64,000 nt of DNA from Mycobacterium sp. SMC-4. GTDB taxonomy: Bacteria; Actinomycetota; Actinomycetes; Mycobacteriales; Mycobacteriaceae. The notes beneath the pieces were generated by a model, which worked only from the letters and a program-made list of their open reading frames with translations, was not told where the DNA came from and did not search any database. Both the position numbers and the translations under genes were made by a program. The stretch covers positions 2,232,001 to 2,296,000 of the forward strand of contig NZ_CP079869.1 in NCBI RefSeq assembly GCF_025263265.1, read 5' to 3'. Below, one piece after another: positions 1 through 8,933 of this stretch (positions within the stretch are counted from its first letter, which is position 1; the number at the start of each line of letters is the position of its first letter).

Positions 1-816
1 CGCAGCATCCGTGACGACCAGTATCTGTCGCACTGGCTCGACCAGGGGTACGTGGTGGTGGCCAGCGACTACGCCGGTCTGGGGACGCCTGGGTTGATGA
101 GTTATCTCAACAGCGTCACCACCGCCCGCGGGGTGACCGATGCTGTTCTTGCCGCCCACCAGATGGACTTGGCACTGTCGCCGGAATGGGCGGTGGTCGG
201 CCAGTCCCAGGGCGGCGCGGCCGCGGTTTCCACGGCGCGGTGGGCCACTGATTTCAGCGCCGACTCCGGGCTGGACTATCGAGGTGTGGTCGCCACCGGC
301 ACACCGGCGATGGTCGAGGACCTCGTCAAGCAGGCCGGACCTGATATGGCCGTGCCGCCGGAGCTGGGCCCGGTCGCCAACGCCTACGCGGCCTACATCA
401 TCGCGGCCCTGCGCGAGGCGCGTCCGGACCTCAACCTCGACCGGGTGCTCTCGCCGGCCGGTCAGGCCGCTGCTGACCAGGCCGAAACGCTCTGTCTGGC
501 TGAACTTTCGGCGGCATTGTCGGACGCGACGGTCCCGGGTCTGTTCAGCGCGCCGATCACCTCGATTCCCGGGGCCGAGGAAGCCATCGACGAGTACATG
601 GGCATCCCCTCCGACGGCTATGACCGACCGCTCTTCCTCGGTGTCGGGTTGCGCGACCGCGATGTGCCACCGAGCTTGACGCTTCGCTTCAACGATCGGC
701 TGGTCGCCGACGGGCAGGAGGTGACGCTGCAGGTGTATCCGGAGCAGGACCACGGCGGTACAGTGCTGGCTTCCCTGCCGGATTCGACTCCTTTCCTGGC
801 GGAACTGCTCAGCTGA
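1..816 (+). CDS. Secretory lipase-family hydrolase, 3' part
   Basis: The reading frame is open from base 1, so the start and any signal peptide lie upstream of the window. The 271 visible codons look like the alpha/beta-hydrolase core of the LIP secretory lipase family: a nucleophile elbow GQSQG (Ser codon about nt 205), a late acidic segment RDRDVPP (about nt 649-669) and a C-terminal DHGG histidine (about nt 751), in the order of a Ser-Asp-His triad. Members act on lipid esters outside the cell. The substrate is unknown. It converges on the RNase D gene with about 40 bp between the two stops. The fold is likely, the exact activity is inference. Confidence 0.75.
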   Translation, partial: RSIRDDQYLSHWLDQGYVVVASDYAGLGTPGLMSYLNSVTTARGVTDAVLAAHQMDLALSPEWAVVGQSQGGAAAVSTARWATDFSADSGLDYRGVVATGTPAMVEDLVKQAGPDMAVPPELGPVANAYAAYIIAALREARPDLNLDRVLSPAGQAAADQAETLCLAELSAALSDATVPGLFSAPITSIPGAEEAIDEYMGIPSDGYDRPLFLGVGLRDRDVPPSLTLRFNDRLVADGQEVTLQVYPEQDHGGTVLASLPDSTPFLAELLS

Positions 817-857
817 GCGTAGAGACGAGATCGGGCGCTAGCCGCTCATCGGTCGGG

Positions 858-2132
858 TCACGGCTGCGCGCCGGCCAGCGCCCGGGCCAGCACCGGCACG
901 GTCAGCTCACGCTGCCACTGGCGCGCCGAGCAGGCCTGCAGGAATTCTTCGACGGCTGCCTCGCTGTCGTCGGCCGGCACCCAGTCCCAGCACAGTCTGC
1001 GCACCACATCCGGGGCCAGCAGGTTCTCCACGGGGACCGAGACCTGTTGTGCCAGTTCGGCCAAACCGGCTTTGGCGGCCTCCAGGCGGACCGCTGCCTC
1101 CGGCTTGCGCCGGGCCCATCTCGACGCCGGTGGGGGTCCGTTCGAGGGCTCCTGCGTCGACGGGGGGTCGGCTGACCGGGCCCGGGCCAGCGCATCGAGC
1201 CACACCTGGGCGCTGCGCCGCTGCCGGGCGCCGCCGAAGATGGGTAACGCGGTGAGCTTTTCGACGGTGTCGGGATCGGTGGTGGCCGCGTTGATGATCG
1301 CGCTGTCGGGAAGGATCCGTCCGGGTGCGATGTCGCGGCGGCGGGCAATCTGATCCCGCGTGGTCCACAGTTCACGCACCGCGGCCAGCGCGCGGGGGTC
1401 GCGCACCTTGTGAATTCCGGAGGTGCGACGCCAGCGATCCCGACGGGTAGGCGCAGCCTCGAAGGTGCGCAGGAACTCGAATTCCTGTCGCGCCCAATCG
1501 GTCTTGCCCTGCTCTTCGAGTTCTGCGGCAATGGCATCGCGCAGTTCTGTGAGTACCTCGACGTCCAGCGCGGCGTAATTCAACCAGTCGTCGGGCAGTG
1601 GTCGCTTCGACCAGTCGGCCGCCCCGTGGCCCTTGGTCAGCGCCAACCCCAGCAGCCGCTGCACCATTGCGGCGAGATTGACCCGATCGAAGTTGGCCAG
1701 CCGGCCGGCCAGCTCGGTGTCATACAGCGAGGTGGGCCGGATCCCCACTTCCGCCAGACACGGCAGGTCCTGGTCGGCGGCGTGGAGCACCCACTCGTCG
1801 GTCTGCAACACCGCCGCCACCGGCGCCAATACCTCGACCGAATCACCGCCGTGACTGACCGGGTCGATCAGCACCGTGCCGGCGCCTTCGCGGCGTATCT
1901 GGATCAGGTAGGCACGATTGGAGTACCGGAATCCCGAAGCACGCTCGGCATCGACGGCGAACGGCCCCCGGCCCGACGCGAGAAGGTCTGCCGCACAGGC
2001 TATTTCGCTGCGGCTTGCCGAGATGTCAGGCACCCCGTCGCGGGGTGCCAACAGCGGCTCGGCGTCCTCGGTCGGCGCAGCGGGGGTTTCCATGGTTTCC
2101 ATGGCGGAACCCGACGGTTCGGTCTCGGTCAT
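858..2132 (-). CDS. rnd: Ribonuclease D (3'-5' exoribonuclease with HRDC domain)
   Basis: 424 residues. The N-terminal DEDD-type exonuclease domain shows the DxE motif (VDAERASGFRYSNRAY, D61/E63), the second Asp in HAADQDLP, and WLNYAALDVEVL for the last acidic motif. An HRDC region follows, and the arrangement is that of actinobacterial RNase D, which trims structured RNA such as tRNA precursors. I chose the ATG at 2132 because it lies 5 bp after the DUF3000 stop; a longer frame runs into that gene. The N-terminus carries a short METMET duplication. It is the second gene of a two-gene operon, matching Rv2680-Rv2681 order. Confidence 0.9.
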   Translation of the reverse strand: MTETEPSGSAMETMETPAAPTEDAEPLLAPRDGVPDISASRSEIACAADLLASGRGPFAVDAERASGFRYSNRAYLIQIRREGAGTVLIDPVSHGGDSVEVLAPVAAVLQTDEWVLHAADQDLPCLAEVGIRPTSLYDTELAGRLANFDRVNLAAMVQRLLGLALTKGHGAADWSKRPLPDDWLNYAALDVEVLTELRDAIAAELEEQGKTDWARQEFEFLRTFEAAPTRRDRWRRTSGIHKVRDPRALAAVRELWTTRDQIARRRDIAPGRILPDSAIINAATTDPDTVEKLTALPIFGGARQRRSAQVWLDALARARSADPPSTQEPSNGPPPASRWARRKPEAAVRLEAAKAGLAELAQQVSVPVENLLAPDVVRRLCWDWVPADDSEAAVEEFLQACSARQWQRELTVPVLARALAGAQP

Positions 2133-2137
2133 GGTTT

Positions 2138-2719
2138 TCAGGCGCGGGTGCGCGAGTTCAAGTCGGTCACCCCGGTCGGTGGCAGGCCGGCGGCGTGCTC
2201 GAGTACCTCGCAGAATGCCTGGACGTGCGGGCCCAGGTCGAGCGTGGTCGCCGTCCACGAGGCGCGCAGTTCCAGCTGGTGTGCCCGCGGCGGTCCGGAG
2301 ATGTCGCCGTAACGCACCGAGGTGGTGGCGGTGACGGTGCCGCCCAGCGCGGTGACGTGTTCGGCCTGCTGTTCGAGGGCGTCGACCAGCCAGCTCCAGG
2401 CGACCTCGGGAAGCAATGGGTCGACGGCCTCGCTGGAGTCCAGGTCGGCCTGGATGTAGGCCACCAGGCGCATCGTGCCGTCCCAGGCGTCTGCGCCCTC
2501 GGGGTCATGCAGCAGGATCAGGCGGCCGAACGCGTCGCCCTCCGAGCGTTCCGGGATGATCGCGGTCTCGGCGTGTTTGACCTCGGCGCCCAGCGCGTAA
2601 CTGAACGGGGCGAGCCGTTGAGGCGGACGAATCGGGCCCAGCTCGATCTCCGGCCGCACGGTGGTGGCATTCATCGCCGCCACCGCTTCACGGAATTGAG
2701 CCGGTTCGGCGGTGGTCAC
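2138..2719 (-). CDS. DUF3000 family protein
   Basis: 193 residues with no signal peptide or membrane segment. It matches, from memory, the actinobacterial DUF3000 family (Rv2680 type), which is found upstream of RNase D and opposite hemE. No function is known. The start is GTG at 2719, about 8 nt downstream of a TAGCGT hexamer that could serve as a -10 box for a leaderless transcript. It is probably cotranscribed with rnd, 5 bp away. Confidence 0.8.
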   Translation of the reverse strand: MTTAEPAQFREAVAAMNATTVRPEIELGPIRPPQRLAPFSYALGAEVKHAETAIIPERSEGDAFGRLILLHDPEGADAWDGTMRLVAYIQADLDSSEAVDPLLPEVAWSWLVDALEQQAEHVTALGGTVTATTSVRYGDISGPPRAHQLELRASWTATTLDLGPHVQAFCEVLEHAAGLPPTGVTDLNSRTRA

Positions 2720-2727
2720 AGCCTCTG

Positions 2728-2733
2728 ACGCTA
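2728..2733 (-). promoter_or_regulatory. Candidate -10 box for the DUF3000-rnd operon
   Basis: On the minus strand the hexamer TAGCGT lies 8 nt before the GTG start at 2719. That geometry fits a leaderless mycobacterial promoter. No convincing -35 is visible, so this is a weak call from position only. Confidence 0.3.
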
Positions 2734-2793
2734 GTGCATCTCTGCCCCGCGGGGCGCAGGCGCGCCGAGATGGTCATGGCAGCATGGACACCG

Positions 2794-3858
2794 ATGAATA
2801 CGCGCCGCGAGCTGCCCGAATCGCCCTACCTGGCTGCCGTCGCCGGCCGCAAGCCACACCGCGTGCCGGTGTGGATGATGCGGCAAGCGGGACGGTCGCT
2901 GCCGGAATACCGGGAATTGCGGGCCAAGAACACCATGATGCAGGCCTGTTTCGACGCCGACCTGATCACCGAGATCACGCTGCAACCGGTGCGCCGGCAC
3001 CACGTCGACGCGGCGATTCTGTTCTCCGACATCGTGGTGCCGCTGCGGGCCGCCGGTATCGCGCTGGACATCGTGCCCGACGTCGGGCCGGTGATCGAGC
3101 ACCCGATCCGCACCGCAGCTGATGTCGGCGCGATCACCGAGCTGCAGCGCGACCAGGTGCAACCGGTGGCCACCGCGGTGAGCCGACTGACCGGCGCACT
3201 GGGCGACGTGCCGCTGATCGGATTCGCCGGCGCGCCGTTCACGTTGGCCTCCTACCTCGTCGAAGGCGGTCCCAGCCGTAACCACGAGCACACCAAGGCC
3301 ATGATGTTGGGTGCCCCCGAGCTCTGGAACGCGCTGATGACCGCGCTGACCGACGTCACCATCGCGTTCCTGAAGACCCAGCTCGATGCCGGTGTCGACG
3401 CGATCCAGGTGTTCGACTCCTGGGCCGGGACGCTGTCGCTGGTGGACTACCGCGCCTCGGTGCTGCCGCACAGCGCCCGGGTGTTCGCCGAGCTGGCCGG
3501 TTACGGCGTGCCGATGACACATTTCGGGGTGGGGACTGCCGAACTGCTCGGTGCCATGTCCGAGGCGGTGGCCGGTCTGGGCACCCCCGCGGTGGTCGGG
3601 GTGGACTGGCGGACGTCGCTGACCGACGCTGCGGGGCGGGTGCAGCGCGGCGCCGCCCTGCAGGGCAATCTCGACCCGGTGGTGCTGCTGGCGGGGTGGC
3701 CGGTGGTGCAGCGCGCGGTGCGTGCTGTCGTCGAGGACGGCCGCCGAGCGACTGACGCCGGTGCGGCCGGCCATGTGTTCAATCTCGGCCATGGCGTGCT
3801 GCCGGCCACCGACCCCGGGATCATCACCGACACCGTGGCGTTGGTGCACGAGTTGTGA
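2794..3858 (+). CDS. hemE: Uroporphyrinogen III decarboxylase
   Basis: 354 residues. It decarboxylates uroporphyrinogen III to coproporphyrinogen III in the cytosol. Hallmarks are the N-terminal [18 protein letters not shown] segment, [13 protein letters not shown] with the catalytic Asp, [12 protein letters not shown], and a C-terminal FNLGHGVLP motif. The ATG at 2794 gives the family N-terminus [13 protein letters not shown]; an upstream ATG in frame would add 20 atypical residues. It is first of the hemE-hemY pair, whose reading frames overlap by 4 bp, with hemQ following. Confidence 0.97.
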   Translation: MNTRRELPESPYLAAVAGRKPHRVPVWMMRQAGRSLPEYRELRAKNTMMQACFDADLITEITLQPVRRHHVDAAILFSDIVVPLRAAGIALDIVPDVGPVIEHPIRTAADVGAITELQRDQVQPVATAVSRLTGALGDVPLIGFAGAPFTLASYLVEGGPSRNHEHTKAMMLGAPELWNALMTALTDVTIAFLKTQLDAGVDAIQVFDSWAGTLSLVDYRASVLPHSARVFAELAGYGVPMTHFGVGTAELLGAMSEAVAGLGTPAVVGVDWRTSLTDAAGRVQRGAALQGNLDPVVLLAGWPVVQRAVRAVVEDGRRATDAGAAGHVFNLGHGVLPATDPGIITDTVALVHEL

Positions 3859-5201
3859 GTCGCTCTTATTGCGTCGTCGGTGGCGGCATCTCCGGGCTGG
3901 TCGCGGCTTACCGGCTGCGGGTGACAGCAGGTCCGAGCGCCTCGATCACGGTATTCGACCCGGCTGACCGCCTCGGCGGGGTGTTGCGCACCGAGCGCAT
4001 CGCCGGTCAGGCCCTCGACGTCGGCGCAGAGGCGTTCGTGGCGCGCCGGCCGGAGGTGCCCGCTCTGCTCGGCGAGCTGGGGTTGTCGGGTAAACAGATC
4101 AGCACCACCGGGGCGCGGCCGCTGATCTACTGCGAGGACCGGCTGCATCAGCTGCCCCGAGACACCGTCAACGGCATCCCGTCGCGCCCGGACGCGCTGA
4201 CCGGTCTGGTCGACGATGCGACGATCCAATGGATGCTCTCCGAGCCGCGGCGCCCGTTGTCGTGGCAGGCAGGTGCGGACCCGACGGTCGCCGAGCTGGT
4301 CGGCGACCGGTTCGGCGAGCAGGTGGTCATCCGGTCGGTGGATCCGTTGCTGGCCGGCGTGTACGCGGGCTCGGCCGCGACGATCGGTCTGCGCGCGGCC
4401 GCGCCGACGGTCGCCGCCGCACTGGATCAGGGTGCGCGCAGCCTGACCGAGGCCGCCGTTGCGGCGCTGCCACCGCCATTGCCCGGTTCGGTGTTCGGTG
4501 CCGTCGACGGTGGCTACCAGGTTCTGCTCGACGAGCTGGTGCGCCGAGCGGCAGCGACCTGGGCACAGGTGGCGGTGCGCGCCGTGCACCGCGTCGGGCA
4601 GGGGTGGGAGCTCGTCGACGACGAGGGGGTGCGCTGGCCTGCCGATGCGGTGGTGCTCGCCGTTCCCGCGCCACGGCTGCCTGATTTGGTTGCCGATTTC
4701 GCGCCTCGCAGCGCCGCAGCGGCGCGGCGCATCCGGGTGGCGTCCTCAGCAGTGGTGGCCTTGGCACTGCCCGGCGGTACGCCGCTGCCCGAACAGTCGG
4801 GGGTGTTGGTGGCGGGCAAGACCCGACTGAGGGCCAAGGCCGTCACGCTGTCCTCGCGCAAGTGGGGTGTCCGCGGCAACGTGGAGCTGGTGCGCCTGTC
4901 GTTCGGTCGGTTCGGTGACGACCTCGCGCGACGTGTCGGCGACGACGATCTGCTGACCTGGTCGGTAGAGGATCTGCGGACGCTGTTCGGTGTCTCGATC
5001 GAGCCGCAGGACAGCATGGTGGTGCGCTGGATCGACGCGATGCCCCAGTACGGGCCCGGGCACGCCGGTCTGGTCTCGGAGATCCGGGCCGGGCTGCCCG
5101 CGACGCTGGCGGTCGCCGGCGCCTACCTCGACGGCATCGGGGTGCCGGCCTGTGTGGCCGCGGCAACCCGGGCGGTCGCCGGACTGCAGGTGCGGCACTG
5201 A
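3855..5201 (+). CDS. hemY: Coproporphyrinogen/protoporphyrinogen oxidase (FAD)
   Basis: 448 residues starting with GTG inside the hemE stop (GTGA overlap), which suggests translational coupling. The N-terminus [17 protein letters not shown] is a Rossmann FAD-binding motif, followed by the [11 protein letters not shown] segment typical of HemY/CgoX oxidases. The C-terminal region [11 protein letters not shown] and the closing FAD-contact stretch [11 protein letters not shown] also fit. In actinobacteria this enzyme oxidises coproporphyrinogen III to coproporphyrin III in the coproporphyrin-dependent haem route, consistent with the hemQ gene downstream. The stop codon is also the first three bases of a 28-bp tandem repeat. 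Confidence 0.94.
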   Translation: MSRSYCVVGGGISGLVAAYRLRVTAGPSASITVFDPADRLGGVLRTERIAGQALDVGAEAFVARRPEVPALLGELGLSGKQISTTGARPLIYCEDRLHQLPRDTVNGIPSRPDALTGLVDDATIQWMLSEPRRPLSWQAGADPTVAELVGDRFGEQVVIRSVDPLLAGVYAGSAATIGLRAAAPTVAAALDQGARSLTEAAVAALPPPLPGSVFGAVDGGYQVLLDELVRRAAATWAQVAVRAVHRVGQGWELVDDEGVRWPADAVVLAVPAPRLPDLVADFAPRSAAAARRIRVASSAVVALALPGGTPLPEQSGVLVAGKTRLRAKAVTLSSRKWGVRGNVELVRLSFGRFGDDLARRVGDDDLLTWSVEDLRTLFGVSIEPQDSMVVRWIDAMPQYGPGHAGLVSEIRAGLPATLAVAGAYLDGIGVPACVAAATRAVAGLQVRH

Positions 5202-5310
5202 CGGCGGTGCCGGCATGACTGGCCTGTGACGGCGGTGCCGGCATGACTGGCCTGTGACGGCGGTGCCGGCATGACTGGCCTGTGACGGCGGTGCCGGCAT
5301 GACTGGCCTG
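5199..5310. repeat. Four perfect 28-bp tandem repeats between hemY and hemQ
   Basis: Units at 5199-5226, 5227-5254, 5255-5282 and 5283-5310 are identical. Each begins TGACGGCGG, contains GCCGGCATGACTGG and ends CCTG. The first unit overlaps the hemY stop codon, and the array ends 17 bp before the hemQ ATG. Every unit contains both a TGA and an ATGA, the stop/start style of MIRU-like intergenic repeats in mycobacterial operons. There are no spacers, so it is a minisatellite and not a CRISPR. Copy number may vary between strains. Confidence 0.95.
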
Positions 5311-5327
5311 CGTGGCACGATAGGGCC

Positions 5328-6032
5328 ATGTCCAAGCTCGATTTCGACGCACTCAACGCGACCATCCGATACCTGATGTTCTCGGTGTTCTCCGTGGCCC
5401 CGGGGGAATTGGATCGCGACGACGACGCGCGCGCAGCGGTGGCCGACGAGACGGCCACATTCCTCAAGCAGCAGGAGGATAAAGGCGTCGTGGTGCGCGG
5501 GCTTTACGACATCGCCGGCTTGCGTGCCGACGCCGACTTCATGATCTGGACGCACGCCGAGAACGTGGAGGCGCTGCAGTCCACCTACGCCAACTTTCGC
5601 CGCACCACCACGCTGGGACGGGCGTCCACCCCGGTGTGGAGCAACGTGGCGCTGCACCGGCCTGCCGAGTTCAACAAGAGCCACATTCCGGCGTTCCTCG
5701 CAGGGGAGGACCCCGGCGCCTACATCTGTGTCTATCCGTTCGTGCGGTCTCTGGATTGGTATCTGCTGCCCGACGAGGAACGCCGGCGGATGCTGGCCGA
5801 GCACGGCATGGCCGCGCGAGGTTACAAGGACGTCCGGGCCAACACCGTGCCGGCGTTTGCGCTGGGCGACTACGAGTGGTTGTTGGCCTTCGAGGCTCCG
5901 GAGCTGCACCGGATTGTGGACCTGATGCGCGATTTGCGCGCCACCGACGCGCGCCGTCACGTCCGTGAGGAGACGCCGTTCTTCACCGGACCCCGGGTCT
6001 CGGTCGAGCAGCTGGTGACCGCGCTGCCGTAG
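5328..6032 (+). CDS. hemQ: Coproheme decarboxylase (HemQ/ChdC)
   Basis: 234 residues of the chlorite-dismutase-like fold. It converts Fe-coproporphyrin (coproheme) to haem b using peroxide, the last step of the coproporphyrin-dependent pathway. The catalytic Tyr is expected at Y136 in ICVYPFVRS and the haem-ligand His at H159 in [13 protein letters not shown], both intact. Ferrochelatase is not in this window. It sits 17 bp downstream of the 28-bp repeat array and is probably cotranscribed with hemE-hemY. Confidence 0.95.
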   Translation: MSKLDFDALNATIRYLMFSVFSVAPGELDRDDDARAAVADETATFLKQQEDKGVVVRGLYDIAGLRADADFMIWTHAENVEALQSTYANFRRTTTLGRASTPVWSNVALHRPAEFNKSHIPAFLAGEDPGAYICVYPFVRSLDWYLLPDEERRRMLAEHGMAARGYKDVRANTVPAFALGDYEWLLAFEAPELHRIVDLMRDLRATDARRHVREETPFFTGPRVSVEQLVTALP

Positions 6033-6216
6033 CGCTTTGCTGACGGTGGGCCGCGGGATAAATTCTTGCAAACGGCGCAAATATGCGACCTCGACAATAA
6101 AATGTAATCCACTTCGAAAACACCGTGAATTAGGCTGATCCGTCGACCTTCGGCAAATTTCTGAAGTCGGTCCTTATCTGCCATCGCGCAGTGGTGACAA
6201 TCGCTACACTCGCGCC

Positions 6217-8565
6217 ATGTCGAACCGGCGGGGGGTGGCTGCGGGCGCAGTGGGCGCAACCGCGGCCTACTCGCTGTGGTTGCTGTCCGACTGGGGTGGA
6301 CAGGTCGTCAACGACCTGGTCGACGACCTCGGCCTCGCCGTCATTTCGCTGTTTGCTGCGATCTGCGCTGCCACAGCGGCCCACCGCGCGCGTGGCAGGG
6401 AACGACGTGCATGGTGGTCGATGTCTTTCGGCGCGGTGGGTTGGTGTCTGGGCAGCCTGGGGGTGGCCTACCTGCACGCCACCACGGGGACACACCCGGT
6501 GATGTCATGGGCCGATGTCGGTTATGTGTCGTTCTTGGGCGGCGCCGCGCTGTGTCTGGTGTTTCTGTTGTCGACGGCGCCGCCGCCGACGCAGGTGCGG
6601 CTGCTGCTGGACGGCATGATCGTCAGCGCCGCACTGTTCGGCCTGGCGTGGGTGACCGCGTTACAGACCGTGCACTCGGTCCGTGCGGGCAACCCGGCGG
6701 GTATGGCGATGGCGCTGTCCTATCCGATCGTCGACATCGCGCTCATCACCGTCGCGGTGCTGATGCTGGCGCGCGCGCCGGTCGGCGAGCGCGCGCACCT
6801 GGGGTGGTTGGCCACCGGGTTGGTGCTGATCGCGTTGTCCGACATTGCGTTCACGCACCTCACTGCACTGGACGGCGGCCGGGAATACCACATCCTCGGG
6901 ATCGGGTGGGCGTGGGGTTTTCTGTGCATCGGAATGGCCGCACTGGTGACGTCTGCGCCGGCCGGCGGCAGCGCAACGGACGCGTTGTCGGTGCCACCGC
7001 GGTTGTCCGTGTGGCTCCCGTATCTGGCGGTGGCGCTGTCGGCTCTGCTGGCCACGCCGATGCTGCTGAGCGGCTTGGGCCCGGTGTTCATCGCGGTCGC
7101 GGTGATCGTCGTCGCGGTGCTGATCCGGCAGTTCCTGGTGCTGGGGGAGAACCGGCGTCTGCTTGCCGAGGTGGCGGACCGAGCACTGCGTGACCCGCTC
7201 ACCGGCCTGGCCAACCGGACCTTGTTCTCCGACCGACTGGTGCACGCGATGCAGCTGCATGAGCGCCATGCGCTCGACGTCACGGTGGTGGTGCTCGACC
7301 TCGACGACTTCCGGTTGGTCAACGAGAATTTCGGCCACCGCACCGGAGACATGGTCTTGATCCGGGTCGCTGAGCGGCTGGCCGGCACTGTGCGAGCCAG
7401 CGACACCCTGGCCCGGGTCGGCGGAGATGAATTCGCGGTGATCATGATGGGCGATGCTGACGCGTCCCGTGATACCGCCGAGGACCTGATCGAGGCCTTT
7501 GATCGACCGTTTCTGATCGATGGCCAGGAACTGCGATTGCGGCCCGGTGTCGGGCTGGCCACCACCGGTGCCGGGCACCGGTGTTCATCGGCCGACGAAC
7601 TGCACAAACGCGCCGAGGTGGCGCTGGAGGTTGCCAAACACGCGCGGACCGGCCGGTTGGTCGCACACAGTCCGGGCATGCAGCCCGGACAACCGATGGT
7701 GCAGGGCAGTGGCGACGAGGACATGGGATCGGCGCAGCTGCTGGCCGAACTTCGCTCCGCGATCGAGCACGGTGGGCTCAGTGTGGTGTATCAACCCAAG
7801 TTCGACCTGAGCAGCTACGAGATCGTCGGGTTGGAGGCGCTGATCCGCTGGCCGCATCCACGGCGTGGGCTGCTGGGTCCCGATCAGTTCCTTCCTCTCG
7901 TACGCCGGCACGGCCTGATGCGCTCGTTGACCGCGGTGGTGCTGTCCACAGCGCTCGACGACGCCGCACGCTGGCACGCCATGGGTGTGGGTGTTCCGGT
8001 GGCCATCAACGTCTTTGCCCCGGCGATCGCCGATCCCGAGCTGTGCGAGCAGCTGACCCGGGCGCTCGACGAGCGCGGCTTACCGCCAGAATGGCTGACC
8101 ATCGAGATCACCGAGGATCTGCTGCTGGACAATCTGGGCAGGACCAGGAAAGTCTTCGAGGCGTTGCGCGCCAGGGGAATCCGGGTGGCGATCGACGACT
8201 TCGGCAGTGGTTACTCGGCGCTGTGGTACCTGCGCGAGTTTCCGGTGGACGAGGTCAAGCTCGACCGGGAGTTCATCGCCCCGATTCTGACCCATCCGGC
8301 GTCGGCCGCAATCGCCCGCGCGGTCATCGGGTTGGCTCACTCGCTGGGCCTGACGCCGGTGGCTGAAGGTGTGGAGAACGCCGAAACCGCGGCGCGGCTG
8401 AGGGAGTACGGCTGCGTGATCGCGCAGGGTTTCCATTTCAGCGCGCCGCTTCCGGCTCCGGCGGTCCTGGACCTGTTGCAGCTGCAGAAACGCGGTGGTC
8501 TACAGCCGCCCGATGCTCATCCGTCGGTGGGCACCAAGCGCAGCGAGATCGAGTTGATGCAGTAG
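6217..8565 (+). CDS. Membrane GGDEF-EAL cyclic-di-GMP protein
   Basis: 782 residues. Roughly residues 1-310 form a series of about nine hydrophobic segments, a membrane sensor module I cannot assign to a named family. A diguanylate cyclase domain follows with GGDEF intact at 402-406 and an RASD inhibitory-site motif (392-395) five residues earlier. The EAL phosphodiesterase domain begins at about 525, with EALIRW at 540-545 and later DDFGSGYSAL and the VAEGVE signature. Both active sites look complete, so it could make and break c-di-GMP. The 3' end overlaps msrB on the other strand by 49 bp. Confidence 0.93.
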   Translation: MSNRRGVAAGAVGATAAYSLWLLSDWGGQVVNDLVDDLGLAVISLFAAICAATAAHRARGRERRAWWSMSFGAVGWCLGSLGVAYLHATTGTHPVMSWADVGYVSFLGGAALCLVFLLSTAPPPTQVRLLLDGMIVSAALFGLAWVTALQTVHSVRAGNPAGMAMALSYPIVDIALITVAVLMLARAPVGERAHLGWLATGLVLIALSDIAFTHLTALDGGREYHILGIGWAWGFLCIGMAALVTSAPAGGSATDALSVPPRLSVWLPYLAVALSALLATPMLLSGLGPVFIAVAVIVVAVLIRQFLVLGENRRLLAEVADRALRDPLTGLANRTLFSDRLVHAMQLHERHALDVTVVVLDLDDFRLVNENFGHRTGDMVLIRVAERLAGTVRASDTLARVGGDEFAVIMMGDADASRDTAEDLIEAFDRPFLIDGQELRLRPGVGLATTGAGHRCSSADELHKRAEVALEVAKHARTGRLVAHSPGMQPGQPMVQGSGDEDMGSAQLLAELRSAIEHGGLSVVYQPKFDLSSYEIVGLEALIRWPHPRRGLLGPDQFLPLVRRHGLMRSLTAVVLSTALDDAARWHAMGVGVPVAINVFAPAIADPELCEQLTRALDERGLPPEWLTIEITEDLLLDNLGRTRKVFEALRARGIRVAIDDFGSGYSALWYLREFPVDEVKLDREFIAPILTHPASAAIARAVIGLAHSLGLTPVAEGVENAETAARLREYGCVIAQGFHFSAPLPAPAVLDLLQLQKRGGLQPPDAHPSVGTKRSEIELMQ

Positions 8566-8933
8566 CGCTTGTCCGTCGGTGTCGGGTAACCCTCGCCTTC
8601 GAACACGTGACCGAGGTGGCTGTGACAGTGGGCGCACAAGACCTCCACCCGACGCATCCCCATGGAATCGTCGGGCCGCAGTACCACTGCGTCCGAGTCG
8701 GCCGGGTCGAAGAACGACGGCCACCCGCAGTGCGATTCGAACTTCTCGCTGCTGCGGAACAGTTCGGCGCCGCAGGCGCGGCACTGATAGACGCCGGTGG
8801 TCTTGGTGTCGGTGTACTCGCCGGTGAAGGGTCGTTCGGTGCCGGCCCGCCGCAGCACCGCGAACTCCTGGGGGGTCAGCCGTTCTCGCCACTGATCGTC
8901 GCTGAGTACCAGCTGGGGATCTGTCGCTGTCAT
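8517..8933 (-). CDS. msrB: Peptide-methionine (R)-S-oxide reductase MsrB
   Basis: 138 residues. It reduces methionine-R-sulfoxide in proteins. Two CxxC zinc sites (CRAC and CAHC), the GWPSFFDP segment, HLGHVFEGEG and the catalytic Cys in RYCINSISL are all present. The start ATG overlaps the aftC stop by 4 bp (ATGA), so it is the last gene of the hydrolase-aftC-msrB operon, the same set as Rv2672-Rv2674. Confidence 0.96.
   Translation of the reverse strand: MTATDPQLVLSDDQWRERLTPQEFAVLRRAGTERPFTGEYTDTKTTGVYQCRACGAELFRSSEKFESHCGWPSFFDPADSDAVVLRPDDSMGMRRVEVLCAHCHSHLGHVFEGEGYPTPTDKRYCINSISLRLVPTDG

Noticed and set aside
2731..3849. 372-codon minus-strand frame opposite hemE
   Set aside because: It is the full antisense of a highly conserved enzyme, His/Gln/Arg-rich and without motifs.
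5199..5310. Short direct repeats as a CRISPR array
   Set aside because: The units are contiguous without spacers and no cas genes are present, so it is a tandem minisatellite.
4746..6080. 444-codon minus-strand frame across hemY, the repeats and hemQ
   Set aside because: Antisense of recognisable haem genes. It includes repeated [10 protein letters not shown] units only because it reads through the 28-bp repeats.
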